This document shows, piece by piece, positions 42,577 to 51,404 of a stretch of 64,000 bases of DNA. Made by a program: the position numbers and the translations under genes. The number at the start of each line of letters is the position of its first letter. Position 1 is the first letter of the stretch. Under the pieces are notes generated by a model. It made no database searches, was not told where the DNA came from, and saw nothing but the letters and a program-made list of their open reading frames with translations. Origin of the DNA: Clostridia bacterium (lineage in GTDB: Bacteria > Bacillota > Clostridia > Christensenellales > Aristaeellaceae). The DNA is taken from positions 31,090 through 95,089 of the forward strand of contig JAFUTW010000041.1 in NCBI GenBank assembly GCA_017484085.1, written 5' to 3'.

Positions 42577-43320
42577 ATGAGCCTGTTTGCCATCGGCGAT
42601 CTGCATCTCCATTTTGGCTGTGAACTGAAGGCGCGCGGCCAGACGACGGGCGTGTGGCGGGGACATGAGGAGCGCTTTCAAAAGAACTGCGCGGCGCTCA
42701 TCGGCCCGGAGGACACGCTGGTCCTCGCGGGTGACCACAGCTGGGGGAAAAACCTGCAGCAGGCGGAGCCGGATCTGGAGTACATCCTGCAGCTGCCGGG
42801 GCGCAAGGTGCTGTTGCGCGGCAACCACGACATGTTCTGGGATGCGGGGAAGACCGCGGCCCTGAACGAGCGCTACCGCGGCAGCCTCTTCTTTTTGCAG
42901 AACAACTACTTCGCTTACGGCGATACCGCACTGGTGGGTACCAAGGGCTTTACCTTCGAAGGCCCCTTTTACCTGGACAGGCGCGGCCGCATCATCGGCT
43001 GGGATGAGCGGGAGGCCGTCCGGGCGGAAAAGCTGGTGGACAGGGAGCTGGAACGCCTGCGCCTCTCCTTTGAAGCCGCCCGGCGGGACGGCTACCGGAA
43101 ATTCATCGTCTTTCTCCACTATCCGCCCACTAATATAATGGAAGAGGAAAGCAGCTTTACGGCCATGGCGGAGGCGTACGGCGCGCAGCAGGTCGTCTAC
43201 GCGCACTGCCACGGAGAATCCCGCTTCCATGACAGCATAGAGGGTACCCGCAACGGCGTGCGCTACAGCCTCGTCTCCGGCGACTATCTGCGGTGGATGC
43301 CGCAGCGGATCCTGGACTGA
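42577..43320 (+). CDS. Metallophosphoesterase
   Basis: 247 residues. Metal motifs: AIGDLHLHFG (residues 5-14), LVLAGDHSWGKN, VLLRGNHDMFW, FLHYPP and a late YAHCHGESR. This matches the YkuE-unlike cytosolic serine/threonine phosphatase-type group found in many Clostridia. Substrate unknown. SD GGAGG. The EamA transporter follows 50 bp later. Confidence 0.88.
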   Translation: MSLFAIGDLHLHFGCELKARGQTTGVWRGHEERFQKNCAALIGPEDTLVLAGDHSWGKNLQQAEPDLEYILQLPGRKVLLRGNHDMFWDAGKTAALNERYRGSLFFLQNNYFAYGDTALVGTKGFTFEGPFYLDRRGRIIGWDEREAVRAEKLVDRELERLRLSFEAARRDGYRKFIVFLHYPPTNIMEEESSFTAMAEAYGAQQVVYAHCHGESRFHDSIEGTRNGVRYSLVSGDYLRWMPQRILD

Positions 43321-43370
43321 AGCGGCCCTTCACTTTTTGTACACTGATTCTTTCACCGGAGGTCTTTCGG

Positions 43371-44258
43371 ATGGACTCTGCACACCGTACGCCCCTGTCC
43401 GGACACGCGAGGGGCATTCTCTGCATCGTCGCTTCCGCGGTGTTCTTCGGCATCGCGCCCAGCATCACCGCGCTCAGCTATGCGGGCGGCAACAACCCGG
43501 TCAACATGGCCTTTCTGCGCGCGCTGCTGCCGCTTCCGCTGTTTTTCGGCCTCGCCCGCAAGAGCCTGCCTCTTCCGCAGGCAAGCCTGAAGGACTGCAT
43601 CCTTCTTGGCGTGCTGTCGTTCTCCTGCACGCTGCTGCTCTATTCCTCTTACGCTTTTATCCCGGCGGGCATTGCCACGACCTTTCATTTTCTCTATCCG
43701 CTGTACGTGGTGGTTTATGAGGCGGCAGCCCGTAAACAAAGGCCTGGGAAAGGGACTGTCACAGGCCTCATGCTGTCGCTGGGCGGCGTCTTTCTCTTTC
43801 TGGAAGGCGGCGCCTCCTCCGGTTTTCTGATGGGTCTTATGCTGGCGTGTCTCTCGGGCGTCTGCTATGCGGCATACATCATAGCGCTGGAAAAGCGGGC
43901 TGAAAGGCTGCCGCTGTTTGCGCGCTTGGCGGGGATGTCCGTGGCGGGCGCAGCCCTGTGCGGCGCCATCGCGGGCGTCACCGGCAGCCTCACCCTTGCG
44001 CTGACGCCGAAAGCCTGGCTGTTTACCCTGCTGGCCATCCTGCTGGTCGCCGTTGCGGGGACCTCGCTGTTTCAGGAGGGCGTCCGCCTGGCGGACGGCA
44101 CGCAGGCCGCCATGTTCTCCCTTTTCGAGCCTCTCACCAGCATCCTTATGACGCTTCTCCTTTCGGGCGAGACCCTGTCACGGGCAAAGCTGCTGGGCTG
44201 TGTGCTCATCCTCTCCGGCCTTGCCCTGCACATGCTGGGGGAACACCGAAGAAGCTGA
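43371..44258 (+). CDS. EamA/DMT-superfamily transporter
   Basis: 295 residues with ten predicted membrane segments and two EamA repeats (about 12-145 and 155-290). The first contains FGIAPSITALSYAGGNNPVNMAFLR, the second GVCYAAYIIALEKRAE and LFEPLTSILMTLLLSGE, the family's end motif. Probably exports or imports metabolites; substrate unknown. GGAGG fixes the ATG at 43371. Confidence 0.9.
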   Translation: MDSAHRTPLSGHARGILCIVASAVFFGIAPSITALSYAGGNNPVNMAFLRALLPLPLFFGLARKSLPLPQASLKDCILLGVLSFSCTLLLYSSYAFIPAGIATTFHFLYPLYVVVYEAAARKQRPGKGTVTGLMLSLGGVFLFLEGGASSGFLMGLMLACLSGVCYAAYIIALEKRAERLPLFARLAGMSVAGAALCGAIAGVTGSLTLALTPKAWLFTLLAILLVAVAGTSLFQEGVRLADGTQAAMFSLFEPLTSILMTLLLSGETLSRAKLLGCVLILSGLALHMLGEHRRS

Positions 44259-44283
44259 AATCTTACGGGAACTGCATCAAAAG

Positions 44284-44311
44284 ACCCGCCTTTCCGAACG
44301 GAAGGGCGGGT
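44284..44311 (-). terminator. Terminator for the LysR pair
   Basis: ACCCGCCTTTCCG AA CGGAAGGGCGGGT; only the minus strand has a following T-run (CTTTTG). Confidence 0.65.
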
Positions 44312-44380
44312 GATTGCATATGGAGAAGTGCCGGCAAGAAAGCGGCCTTTACGGAATACTGTCTGAATATGGTCCTGTGG

Positions 44381-45247
44381 TCACGAGTGGAAATAGGTTC
44401 CGTTGAACCATTCTTCTGAAATGCGCAGGATCTCCTGAAGCAGGGCACGGGCGGCAGGGCGGAAAACCATGTCTTTGGGATAGACGACGGAAGCCTGGAG
44501 CGGCAGAGGGGATATGCGCTCCAGCAAAGGGAGACCGTTCTCCTTTGCCATGCTTTGGGGAACGCAGGCGCAGCCCTGACCGGACAGAACGCCTTCCAGC
44601 CCGGCCTGGAAAGACTGCACTTCCAGAACAGTGCTGAATGCGGCCCCCTCCTGCGCCAGCCAGCGGTCCTCCGCTTCGCGCAGGGAAGTGCCGGAGGGCT
44701 GCATGAAGATCGTTTCGGCGTTTTCCGGGTTATCGGTCTTCACAACGACCATTTTCTGTGTGTGGAGCGTTATATATTCCAGGCCGGTAAAACGGCGGCT
44801 CCGGGCTGTCAGTATACCGATGCCGTTCTCTCCGGAAGCCAGGGAGACCTGGACCTCTTCCGTACCGGCGCAGATAAACCGGATCTGCACATTCGGATAC
44901 TTTTGAAGAAAGCCCGGCAGGATCTGATCGGAAAGCTGTTTGATATAAGGATAATCCACGTAGACGCGCAAGTTGTTCTTTTCTGTGTCCAGCAGGGTGC
45001 GCAAATCGCCTTCCAGCTCCGATTCCAGATGGAGGATATTCTGGGCGCTGTTGATGTAGATGCGCCCGGCCTCGGTCAGCACCATGCCGTCCTTCTGCCT
45101 GATAAACAGAGGCACGTCCAGCTGTTCCTCTATCTTTTTAAGGTGCCGGGAGAGCACGGGCTGGGTGAGATAAAAGCGTTCAGCCGCTTTGGAGACAGAA
45201 TGCTCCTGGGCGATGGCGATGATGTACTCGAGTATCTTGGTGTTCAT
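44381..45247 (-). CDS. LysR-family regulator, second of a coupled pair
   Basis: 288 residues. N-terminal helix-turn-helix ILEYIIAIAQEHSVSKAAERFYLTQPVLSRHLKKIEEQL; effector domain about 90-285. Its ATG overlaps the stop of the upstream LysR gene (ATGA), so the two are translated together. Both are divergent from the TctCBA-hydrolase operon. Two coupled LysR proteins of different sequence could form heteromers or sense two compounds of the same pathway. Confidence 0.92.
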   Translation of the reverse strand: MNTKILEYIIAIAQEHSVSKAAERFYLTQPVLSRHLKKIEEQLDVPLFIRQKDGMVLTEAGRIYINSAQNILHLESELEGDLRTLLDTEKNNLRVYVDYPYIKQLSDQILPGFLQKYPNVQIRFICAGTEEVQVSLASGENGIGILTARSRRFTGLEYITLHTQKMVVVKTDNPENAETIFMQPSGTSLREAEDRWLAQEGAAFSTVLEVQSFQAGLEGVLSGQGCACVPQSMAKENGLPLLERISPLPLQASVVYPKDMVFRPAARALLQEILRISEEWFNGTYFHS

Positions 45248-46221
45248 TGCAAGTCCTCCGGCAGATAATCCCCGGCGCTGAATTCCCGGATGATGTCCAG
45301 CAGCGCATCGGTCCGCATGCGGACACCGCCCAGGGTCACCTGGTGCTTGTTGAAAAGGTAGACCAGATACCGTTCCGGCTCGCTAAGCACATGGGTGGGT
45401 TTGGCAATGACGCCATTATAGGAGTAGGGTGGATTCTTGAGCCTGTAATAGGCAAAATCGGGATCATTGCGGTAGCGGAGAAAACCGATGCCGCAGCCTG
45501 TGCGGATCAGCATGGTCAGCATGTTGATATTGGGGCTGGAGAAAGCAATCGTGGGCCGAAAGCCGGATTGTTCGAAAAGCGGCTCGAGTACGTGATAAGT
45601 CGAGGTGTTCGGCGTGGATCGGACAAACACTTCATCCTGAAACTCCGGCAAGTCAGCGACCGGCAGTTCCTCAAAAGAGGCTGCCTTCTGTGCACGGGTA
45701 TGATAGGCGGGCAGGGCCAGCACAAATTCATCCCGGAGGATCGGGATGAACTGAAGCTCAGGAGGGTCCAGGCTGGTCAGGCTGGTCATGGCGATGGAAA
45801 CCGTTCCGGAGTGAACCATCCGCCGGAGGTCAAAGGAATAGCCTTCGTGAGGAACAAGCTGAACGCCGGGATAGCGCTGGCTGAATTCCAGTGCGCTCTC
45901 GGCAAGGATCATTGCACCGGTATGCGCTGATATGCCGATGTGCAGCTCCTGATCCGGGCCGCGCCCCAGCATCTGGATAGCGTTGCGGGTGCGGCCCATG
46001 ACGTTCAGGATATCCTGAGCGCCCTTCAGATAGCGTTTGCCGGCTTCCGTCAGATACAGTCGCTGCCTGTTCCTGTAAAAAAAAGGCATGCCGAAGTTCT
46101 TTTCCAGGTCGGAGAGATAGCTGCTGAGCGCCTGCTGGGAAACATCCAGATGACGGGATGCCGCTGAAAGGCTTCCGTAAGATGCGATCGCGATGAAATA
46201 GGGCAGATGATCCAGATTCAT
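45244..46221 (-). CDS. LysR-family regulator, first of a coupled pair
   Basis: 325 residues from the ATG at 46221, set by GGAGG. Helix-turn-helix LPYFIAIASYGSLSAASRHLDVSQQALSSYLSDLEKNF; effector domain about 90-300. It is divergent from tctC across 150 bp that hold the tct promoter, and overlaps the second LysR gene by 4 bp. Most likely the main regulator of the divergent operon. Confidence 0.93.
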   Translation of the reverse strand: MNLDHLPYFIAIASYGSLSAASRHLDVSQQALSSYLSDLEKNFGMPFFYRNRQRLYLTEAGKRYLKGAQDILNVMGRTRNAIQMLGRGPDQELHIGISAHTGAMILAESALEFSQRYPGVQLVPHEGYSFDLRRMVHSGTVSIAMTSLTSLDPPELQFIPILRDEFVLALPAYHTRAQKAASFEELPVADLPEFQDEVFVRSTPNTSTYHVLEPLFEQSGFRPTIAFSSPNINMLTMLIRTGCGIGFLRYRNDPDFAYYRLKNPPYSYNGVIAKPTHVLSEPERYLVYLFNKHQVTLGGVRMRTDALLDIIREFSAGDYLPEDLQ

Positions 46222-46273
46222 AGAAGCCTCCGATCTACAACTTTTAAGCATAGCATATACAAAAAAGCGGGAA

Positions 46274-46303
46274 TTGTCAATTCAATAACAGAGACGGTAT
46301 CAT
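46274..46303 (+). promoter_or_regulatory. Promoter of the tct operon
   Basis: TTGTCA (46274-46279), 18 bp, TATCAT (46298-46303), 69 bp before the tctC start, inside the divergent spacer with the LysR gene. Confidence 0.5.
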
Positions 46304-46371
46304 ACTATCAGAATCAAGGTGAAGGACAAAGAACACCCACACCAACAGAACACAGAAAGGAAGTAACATCG

Positions 46372-47379
46372 ATGAAGAAGTTTCTTGCGATCCTGCTCGT
46401 TTCCCTGCTGTGCCTGGGCCTGGCTGCTTCCGCTATGGCTGATGCCTGGAAGTCCGGCGACACCGTGACCTTCGTCGTGCCTGCCAAGGCCGGCGGCGGC
46501 TCTGACCTCTACACCCGTTATCTCACCCAGGCTTTGACGGAAGTATGCCCGGGCACCAACTTCATCGTGACCAACTATGAGACCGGCGAAGTGGGCATGG
46601 AAACCCTGAAGAACGCCAAGGCTGACGGCCTGACCCTGGGCGTGGCCCACGGCGGCGCCATCATCCAGTGGTTCACCGGCATGACCAACGTGAACGTTAA
46701 AGACGATCTGCAGGTCGTCGGCGTTTGCAACCTGGGCGGCCCCCAGGCCATCATCGCCGGCCCGAACGCCCCCTATCACAATTATGCTGAGCTGGCCGAG
46801 TACCTGAAGGCCAATCCCGGCAAGGTCCTGATCGGCTGCTCCCTGGGCGGCACCACCCAGATGATCTTCACTTCCTTCGTCAATGCCATCGCTGGCGACA
46901 AGGATCTGGCGACTTATGTGCAGTGCGCTTCCGAGGCTGACAAGCTGACCAACGTCGCTTCCGGCGCCATCGACATCGCCAACTGCTCCATCCCCAACGC
47001 GCTCTCCTACGAGGCTGACGGCCGCCTCACCATCCTGGGCACCATCGGCCCCAAGGTTTCCACCCTTCCTGCCATGAGTGAGCTGCTGGGCACCGAGCTG
47101 GGCGAGCAGTACGCCTCCGGCCCCGAGCAGGGCGTCGAGTCCGCGACCTGGGACAGCTGCTACTACATCCTGGCGCCCAAGGGCCTGTCTGATGAGCAGT
47201 ATGTCGCCATCAACGAGGCGATCATGAAAGCCTGCGGCGTGCAGTCCTTCATCGACGGCAACAACGCCATGGCCACCTTCGTCAGCCCGCTCAACTATGA
47301 TGAGACCAAGGCTGCCATGCAGAACGAATGGGACTTCCTGGACAATCTGGTCGGCGAACTGGGCCTGAAAGTCCGCTGA
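46372..47379 (+). CDS. tctC: Tripartite tricarboxylate transporter, substrate-binding protein TctC
   Basis: 335 residues with a signal peptide (MKKFLAILLVSLLCLGLAASAMA). No lipobox Cys, so it may be released or retained otherwise. The mature protein begins TVTFVVPAKAGGGSDLYTRYL, the family's ligand-binding start (P--AGG--D--AR), and has PYHNYAELAEYLKANPGKVLIG as usual. It captures a carboxylate and delivers it to TctAB. First gene of the operon; a hairpin after it should give more TctC than TctAB. SD AAGGAAG. Confidence 0.94.
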   Translation: MKKFLAILLVSLLCLGLAASAMADAWKSGDTVTFVVPAKAGGGSDLYTRYLTQALTEVCPGTNFIVTNYETGEVGMETLKNAKADGLTLGVAHGGAIIQWFTGMTNVNVKDDLQVVGVCNLGGPQAIIAGPNAPYHNYAELAEYLKANPGKVLIGCSLGGTTQMIFTSFVNAIAGDKDLATYVQCASEADKLTNVASGAIDIANCSIPNALSYEADGRLTILGTIGPKVSTLPAMSELLGTELGEQYASGPEQGVESATWDSCYYILAPKGLSDEQYVAINEAIMKACGVQSFIDGNNAMATFVSPLNYDETKAAMQNEWDFLDNLVGELGLKVR

Positions 47380-47417
47380 TACCTGTACAGGATTGAAAAC
47401 AACGAAACAATTGCCCG

Positions 47418-47448
47418 GCCCGGCAGGGGTCTTCCTGCCGGGCTACTT
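47418..47448 (+). terminator. Intra-operon attenuating hairpin after tctC
   Basis: GCCCGGCAGG / CCTGCCGGGC around GGTCTT, followed by TACTTTT. Probably a partial terminator or RNA end that raises tctC dosage over downstream genes. Confidence 0.65.
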
Positions 47449-47477
47449 TTAACAAACAAGAGTGGAGGCAAACTCCG

Positions 47478-47972
47478 ATGAAGAAATTCAACCGTACGTA
47501 TCTGTTGGGCGGTTTGGGGCTGGCAATCTCCGCCTGGATCGTTTGGCAGGCAGGGCAGATCCCCACACGTCTGGTGGCTAACGAGCCGGGTCCGCGCTTC
47601 ATTCCCTATGTCTCGGCTGCAGGCCTGGCGCTGTTCTCTCTGCTCACTATCATTTTTGATGCGCCCAAGGAAGCTGCAAAGGGCGTAAAGCCTTATCTGG
47701 ATAAAGCAGGCTGGATCCGTCTGGCGATCATCATGGCCGAGGCTGTTCTCTTTGCGCTGGCTATGACGTTTATCGGGTTCTGGTTCACAGCCATGCTGGG
47801 GATGTTCCTTTTCATCGTCACACTCAAAGGCAAAAAGAAGGTCAACTGGCTCTTTGCCATCCTGCTGTGCGTAGGCCTTGGCTCCCTGTGCTATTTCGGC
47901 TTTACCAGAGGTTTCCACATTCCGCTGCCTACCGGCACCCTGTGGGAAAGCCTTGGCATCACCATGCCTTAA
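47478..47972 (+). CDS. tctB: Tripartite tricarboxylate transporter, small membrane subunit TctB
   Basis: 164 residues, four predicted membrane segments (LGGLGLAISAWIVWQAG; VSAAGLALFSLLTIIF; LAIIMAEAVLFALAMTFIGFWFTAMLGMFLFIV; FAILLCVGLGSLCYFGF), the usual layout of this poorly conserved subunit. It is placed between tctC and tctA with 18 bp to tctA. SD GGAGG. Confidence 0.92.
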   Translation: MKKFNRTYLLGGLGLAISAWIVWQAGQIPTRLVANEPGPRFIPYVSAAGLALFSLLTIIFDAPKEAAKGVKPYLDKAGWIRLAIIMAEAVLFALAMTFIGFWFTAMLGMFLFIVTLKGKKKVNWLFAILLCVGLGSLCYFGFTRGFHIPLPTGTLWESLGITMP

Positions 47973-47990
47973 GTAAAGGAGGAAGAAAGA

Positions 47991-49490
47991 ATGCAAGCTT
48001 ATCTCCAAGCGTTGGGAATCCTCCTGCAGCCTGCCAACTTCCTGGTGATGTACGTCTGCGCGCTGGTTGGCTGCGTGCTGGGCGCCATCCCCGGTCTCTC
48101 CGGCGGCCTGGGCATCACGCTGCTGCTGCCCATGACCTTTGCGCTCAATACTGAAATCAGCTTTGCCATGCTGGTGGGCATGTACGTCGGCGGCGTCAGC
48201 GGTTCCTTCATTGCGGCCGTTCTGGTGGGCATCCCCGGTTCCGCTTCTTCCATCGGCACCTGCTATGACGGTTATCCCATGACCAAGAACGGCAAGGCCG
48301 CCAAGGCCCTGTCCATCGGCATCACGGGTTCCTTCATCGGCACCTTTGTCTCCGTCGTCGTGGCTATGCTGTGCTCCAGCGCCATCGCGGATATCGCCCT
48401 CAAGCTGGGACCCTGGGAGTACTTCTCCCTGTGCCTGATGGCCATCACCATGGTGGTCGGCCTGTCCAACGGTTCCATTTACAAGGGCCTGATGGCAGCC
48501 TTCCTTGGGCTGTTCCTTTCCACCGTCGGCGCGGATAAAGTAACCAACACCCTGCGCTTCACATTCGGCAATACGAATCTGTACGGCGGCATCAACATGG
48601 TGTGCATGCTGATGGGTACCTTTGCCCTGCAGCAGGTGGCCACGGCTTACGCCAAGGGCCAGCAGGATATGCCGCCTGTGGATACCAGCAGCCTGAAGGG
48701 CTTCGGCCTTACCATCGCGGACTTTGTGAATAACGCCAAGACCATCATTGTATCCCTGCTGATCGGCCTGTTCATCGGCTTCCTGCCGGGCATGGGCAGC
48801 GGCATTTCCAACCTGATCGCCTACGGCCAGGCCAAGAAGATGGACAAGCATCCCGAAAAGTTCGGCACCGGTTACGATCCCGGCATCTGGGCGACCGAGG
48901 TTGCCAACAACGCCGGCGTGGGCGGCGCACTGATCCCCATGATCTCCCTGGGCATCCCGGGCGACGGCACCACTGTGCTGCTTCTCTCGGCCATGACCAT
49001 TAAAGGCCTGCAGGCCGGCCCCATGTTTATCCGCACCAACCCGGTGCTGGCCGCCCTGATCTTCCTGATCGTGCTGGTGAGCGCCATCCTCATCTTCTTT
49101 ACCGAGCTGGGCACCAAGCGCTGGTTCCCCTATCTGCTCAAGGCGCCGTATCATTACCTGTTCAGCGCCATCATGATGATCTGCTTCATGGGTTCCTTCA
49201 GCGCTACGACTTCCATCTTCAGCGTGTATATGATGATCGGTTTCGGCCTGCTGGGCGTGGTGATGGATATGTTCGGCATGCCCATGACGCCCCTCATGCT
49301 GTCCTTCATCCTGGGTCCCAAGATCGAAGAGTACTTCCGCACCGGCGTATCCTATGCCCGCGGTGATTATTCCCGCTTCCTGACCCGCCCGATCTCCCTG
49401 ATCTTCATCCTGATCGCTGTGTACAGCGTGGTCGGCCCCATGATCACCAAAGCGATCAAGAACCGCCGCGCAGCCCAAAAGGCGCAGTAA
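47991..49490 (+). CDS. tctA: Tripartite tricarboxylate transporter, large membrane subunit TctA
   Basis: 499 residues with about 12 membrane segments, standard length. Conserved stretches: GAIPGLSGGLGITLLLPMTF (about 24-43), GVSGSFIAAVLVGIPGSASS, FLPGMGSGISNLIAYGQAKK and GALIPMISLGIPGDGTTVLL, the paired inverted-repeat motifs. It moves the TctC-bound carboxylate across the membrane using an ion gradient. SD GGAGG. Followed by hydrolase genes at 15 bp, so transport and catabolism are one operon. Confidence 0.96.
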   Translation: MQAYLQALGILLQPANFLVMYVCALVGCVLGAIPGLSGGLGITLLLPMTFALNTEISFAMLVGMYVGGVSGSFIAAVLVGIPGSASSIGTCYDGYPMTKNGKAAKALSIGITGSFIGTFVSVVVAMLCSSAIADIALKLGPWEYFSLCLMAITMVVGLSNGSIYKGLMAAFLGLFLSTVGADKVTNTLRFTFGNTNLYGGINMVCMLMGTFALQQVATAYAKGQQDMPPVDTSSLKGFGLTIADFVNNAKTIIVSLLIGLFIGFLPGMGSGISNLIAYGQAKKMDKHPEKFGTGYDPGIWATEVANNAGVGGALIPMISLGIPGDGTTVLLLSAMTIKGLQAGPMFIRTNPVLAALIFLIVLVSAILIFFTELGTKRWFPYLLKAPYHYLFSAIMMICFMGSFSATTSIFSVYMMIGFGLLGVVMDMFGMPMTPLMLSFILGPKIEEYFRTGVSYARGDYSRFLTRPISLIFILIAVYSVVGPMITKAIKNRRAAQKAQ

Positions 49491-49505
49491 GACAAGGAGA
49501 CAGGC

Positions 49506-50405
49506 ATGTCATTGACGAATGAACAAAAGCAGGAACTCTTTGACATTCTGGGCCGGACCGGCGGTCACCGTGAGGTGATGAAGCAGCAGCGGTCGATTCC
49601 TGCGGATTATCAGGAGAAGCTGGACCGCGTGGAGCGGCAGGAACTGAGTCTGGCCTTTGACAGCATGCCTGCCGTGCGCGTCGTCGTCTCCCGCGATCCC
49701 GGCCGGAAGGCGCTCTGCCCGCTGCATGTCAACTTCCACGGCGGCGGCTTCATCTTCCCGCAGGACATGGATGACGACCTTTACTGTGCAAACGTGGCGC
49801 TCGGTATCCACGGCATCGTAGTGGATGTGGACTATGCCTGCTCCGATGCCGACCCGTATCCTGCTGCTGTGCATCAGGCCTATGCCGTGACGCGGTGGGC
49901 TGCGGAACACTGCCGTGAATGGGGCGCGGATATCCGGCGCGTCTCCGTGGGCGGACACAGCGCGGGCGGAAACCTGGCTGCCGTGACGGCCATGGAAGCG
50001 GTGCGCACCGGTGAGATCCGGCTGAATCTGGTGGTCATGGACTATGCGGCCAACGACAACTACTTTGTGCTGGAGGGTGAGGAAAACATCCGCAGCCGCG
50101 CGTTCTCCCTGCTGTATACCGACGGGGATGAAGAGCTGCTGAAGGATTCCTCCGTATCCCCTGTATTCGCATCAGAGGATCAGCTGCGGGGCTTTCCGCC
50201 CGCGCTGATCGTAGAGGCCGGCCTGTGCCCCTTTGTGGAGGCAAACAGGAAGTTCGGCGCGATGCTGGAAAAGGCCGGGTCATCCGTGCGCTTCGCGCGC
50301 TATCCCGAAAGCCGGCACGGCTTTACGGTGCGGATGAACGGCGACTGGCAGGATGCGCAGCAGACGATCATCGACGCGATCAACGCTGCGGCGCCTGTTT
50401 CATAA
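49506..50405 (+). CDS. Alpha/beta hydrolase, HSL-like esterase (operon hydrolase 1)
   Basis: 299 residues. Oxyanion motif HGGGFIFP (about 80-87), nucleophile elbow VGGHSAGGNL (Ser about 156; family GDSAGG), acid Asp/Glu region VEAGLCPFVEAN and the catalytic His in ESRHGFTV. This hormone-sensitive-lipase group cleaves short acyl esters or lactones. No signal peptide, so it acts in the cytoplasm on imported substrate. SD AAGGAG. One of three non-identical hydrolases in the operon. Confidence 0.9.
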   Translation: MSLTNEQKQELFDILGRTGGHREVMKQQRSIPADYQEKLDRVERQELSLAFDSMPAVRVVVSRDPGRKALCPLHVNFHGGGFIFPQDMDDDLYCANVALGIHGIVVDVDYACSDADPYPAAVHQAYAVTRWAAEHCREWGADIRRVSVGGHSAGGNLAAVTAMEAVRTGEIRLNLVVMDYAANDNYFVLEGEENIRSRAFSLLYTDGDEELLKDSSVSPVFASEDQLRGFPPALIVEAGLCPFVEANRKFGAMLEKAGSSVRFARYPESRHGFTVRMNGDWQDAQQTIIDAINAAAPVS

Positions 50406-50465
50406 CCACACATCGCCGCCTGTCTCTTTCGGGATGGGCGGCGACTCTGTAAGGAGGTGCTCATC

Positions 50466-51383
50466 ATGCCATTGACTCCCGAACTGCGCGCCCGGATGGC
50501 ACGGGATATGCAGAGCAACCGCAAGTTTGACGGCGATACCGACATCCCGGAGGAGTGCCGCGCGTTTGCAGACCTGGCGGTCATGGAGACCGTTGAAAGG
50601 CCTGCTGTCTGCGGATGGCCCTACAAGCTGTATATTTTTACGGCGAAGAACAAAAAGCCGGGCAGTCCGCTGCATGTCAACATCCACGGAGGCGGCTGGC
50701 TCATCGGCCATATGCCTAACGACACGCTGTGGAGCGCCTGGCTGGCGGACCAGATCGGCGGCGTGGTGGTGGATGTGGATTATACCACGACGGAGTTTGC
50801 TTCTTTCCCGGTGCCGATGGAGCAGTGCCTGGACGCGGCACGCTACGCCTTTGATCATGTGAAAGAGTGGAACTGCGACCCGGCACGGGTTTCCTGCGGC
50901 GGTTATTCCGCAGGCGGCCAGCTGACGATGAGCATCGCCGCTTGCTCCCGCATGAGGGGCGAGCCCCTGCCGTTCTGTCTGCTGGTCAACGGATACGGGC
51001 CCAACGAAATGCGGTATGACGCTGCAGCGATCCGGAATGTGCCGGAATACTGGAGGACACAGGAATTCCGGCATGCCGGCTTTGCCGTGCTGATGAGCGA
51101 CGACGACCCGGCCATGATGAGCGATCCCGCCATTGATTTTATGATGGCGCCTGAGGCGGCGCTTACCGCGCTGCCGCCTACCATGATCCTGGGCGCAGCC
51201 CGTGACACCCTGCGCTTTCAGAACCTGGAGCAAGGCAAACGTTTGGCTGCGCTGGGCGTGGAAGTGACAATGAAGGTCTTCCCGGATACCAGCCACGGCT
51301 TCATCCCGCACTTCATGCCGCATTGGCAGGAAGCCGGTGAAATGATCGTAAAAGCCATCCAGAATACCAGCCTGCAAGGCTGA
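50466..51383 (+). CDS. Alpha/beta hydrolase, HSL-like esterase (operon hydrolase 2)
   Basis: 305 residues from the ATG at 50466, 8 nt after GGAGG; a GTG at 50457 overlaps the SD and is rejected. Motifs: IHGGGWLIG (oxyanion hole), CGGYSAGGQL (nucleophile Ser), and DTSHGFIPH (His). It is a paralogue of the preceding gene but well diverged, which suggests a different ester or a different position on the same molecule. Confidence 0.9.
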   Translation: MPLTPELRARMARDMQSNRKFDGDTDIPEECRAFADLAVMETVERPAVCGWPYKLYIFTAKNKKPGSPLHVNIHGGGWLIGHMPNDTLWSAWLADQIGGVVVDVDYTTTEFASFPVPMEQCLDAARYAFDHVKEWNCDPARVSCGGYSAGGQLTMSIAACSRMRGEPLPFCLLVNGYGPNEMRYDAAAIRNVPEYWRTQEFRHAGFAVLMSDDDPAMMSDPAIDFMMAPEAALTALPPTMILGAARDTLRFQNLEQGKRLAALGVEVTMKVFPDTSHGFIPHFMPHWQEAGEMIVKAIQNTSLQG

Positions 51384-51404
51384 TACGGAAAGGAAACAAT
51401 TACC

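Noticed and set aside
47295-49478. 727-codon minus-strand frame opposite tctB and tctA
   Set aside because: His/Gln/Asp-rich shadow of two clear membrane-protein genes; no family motifs.
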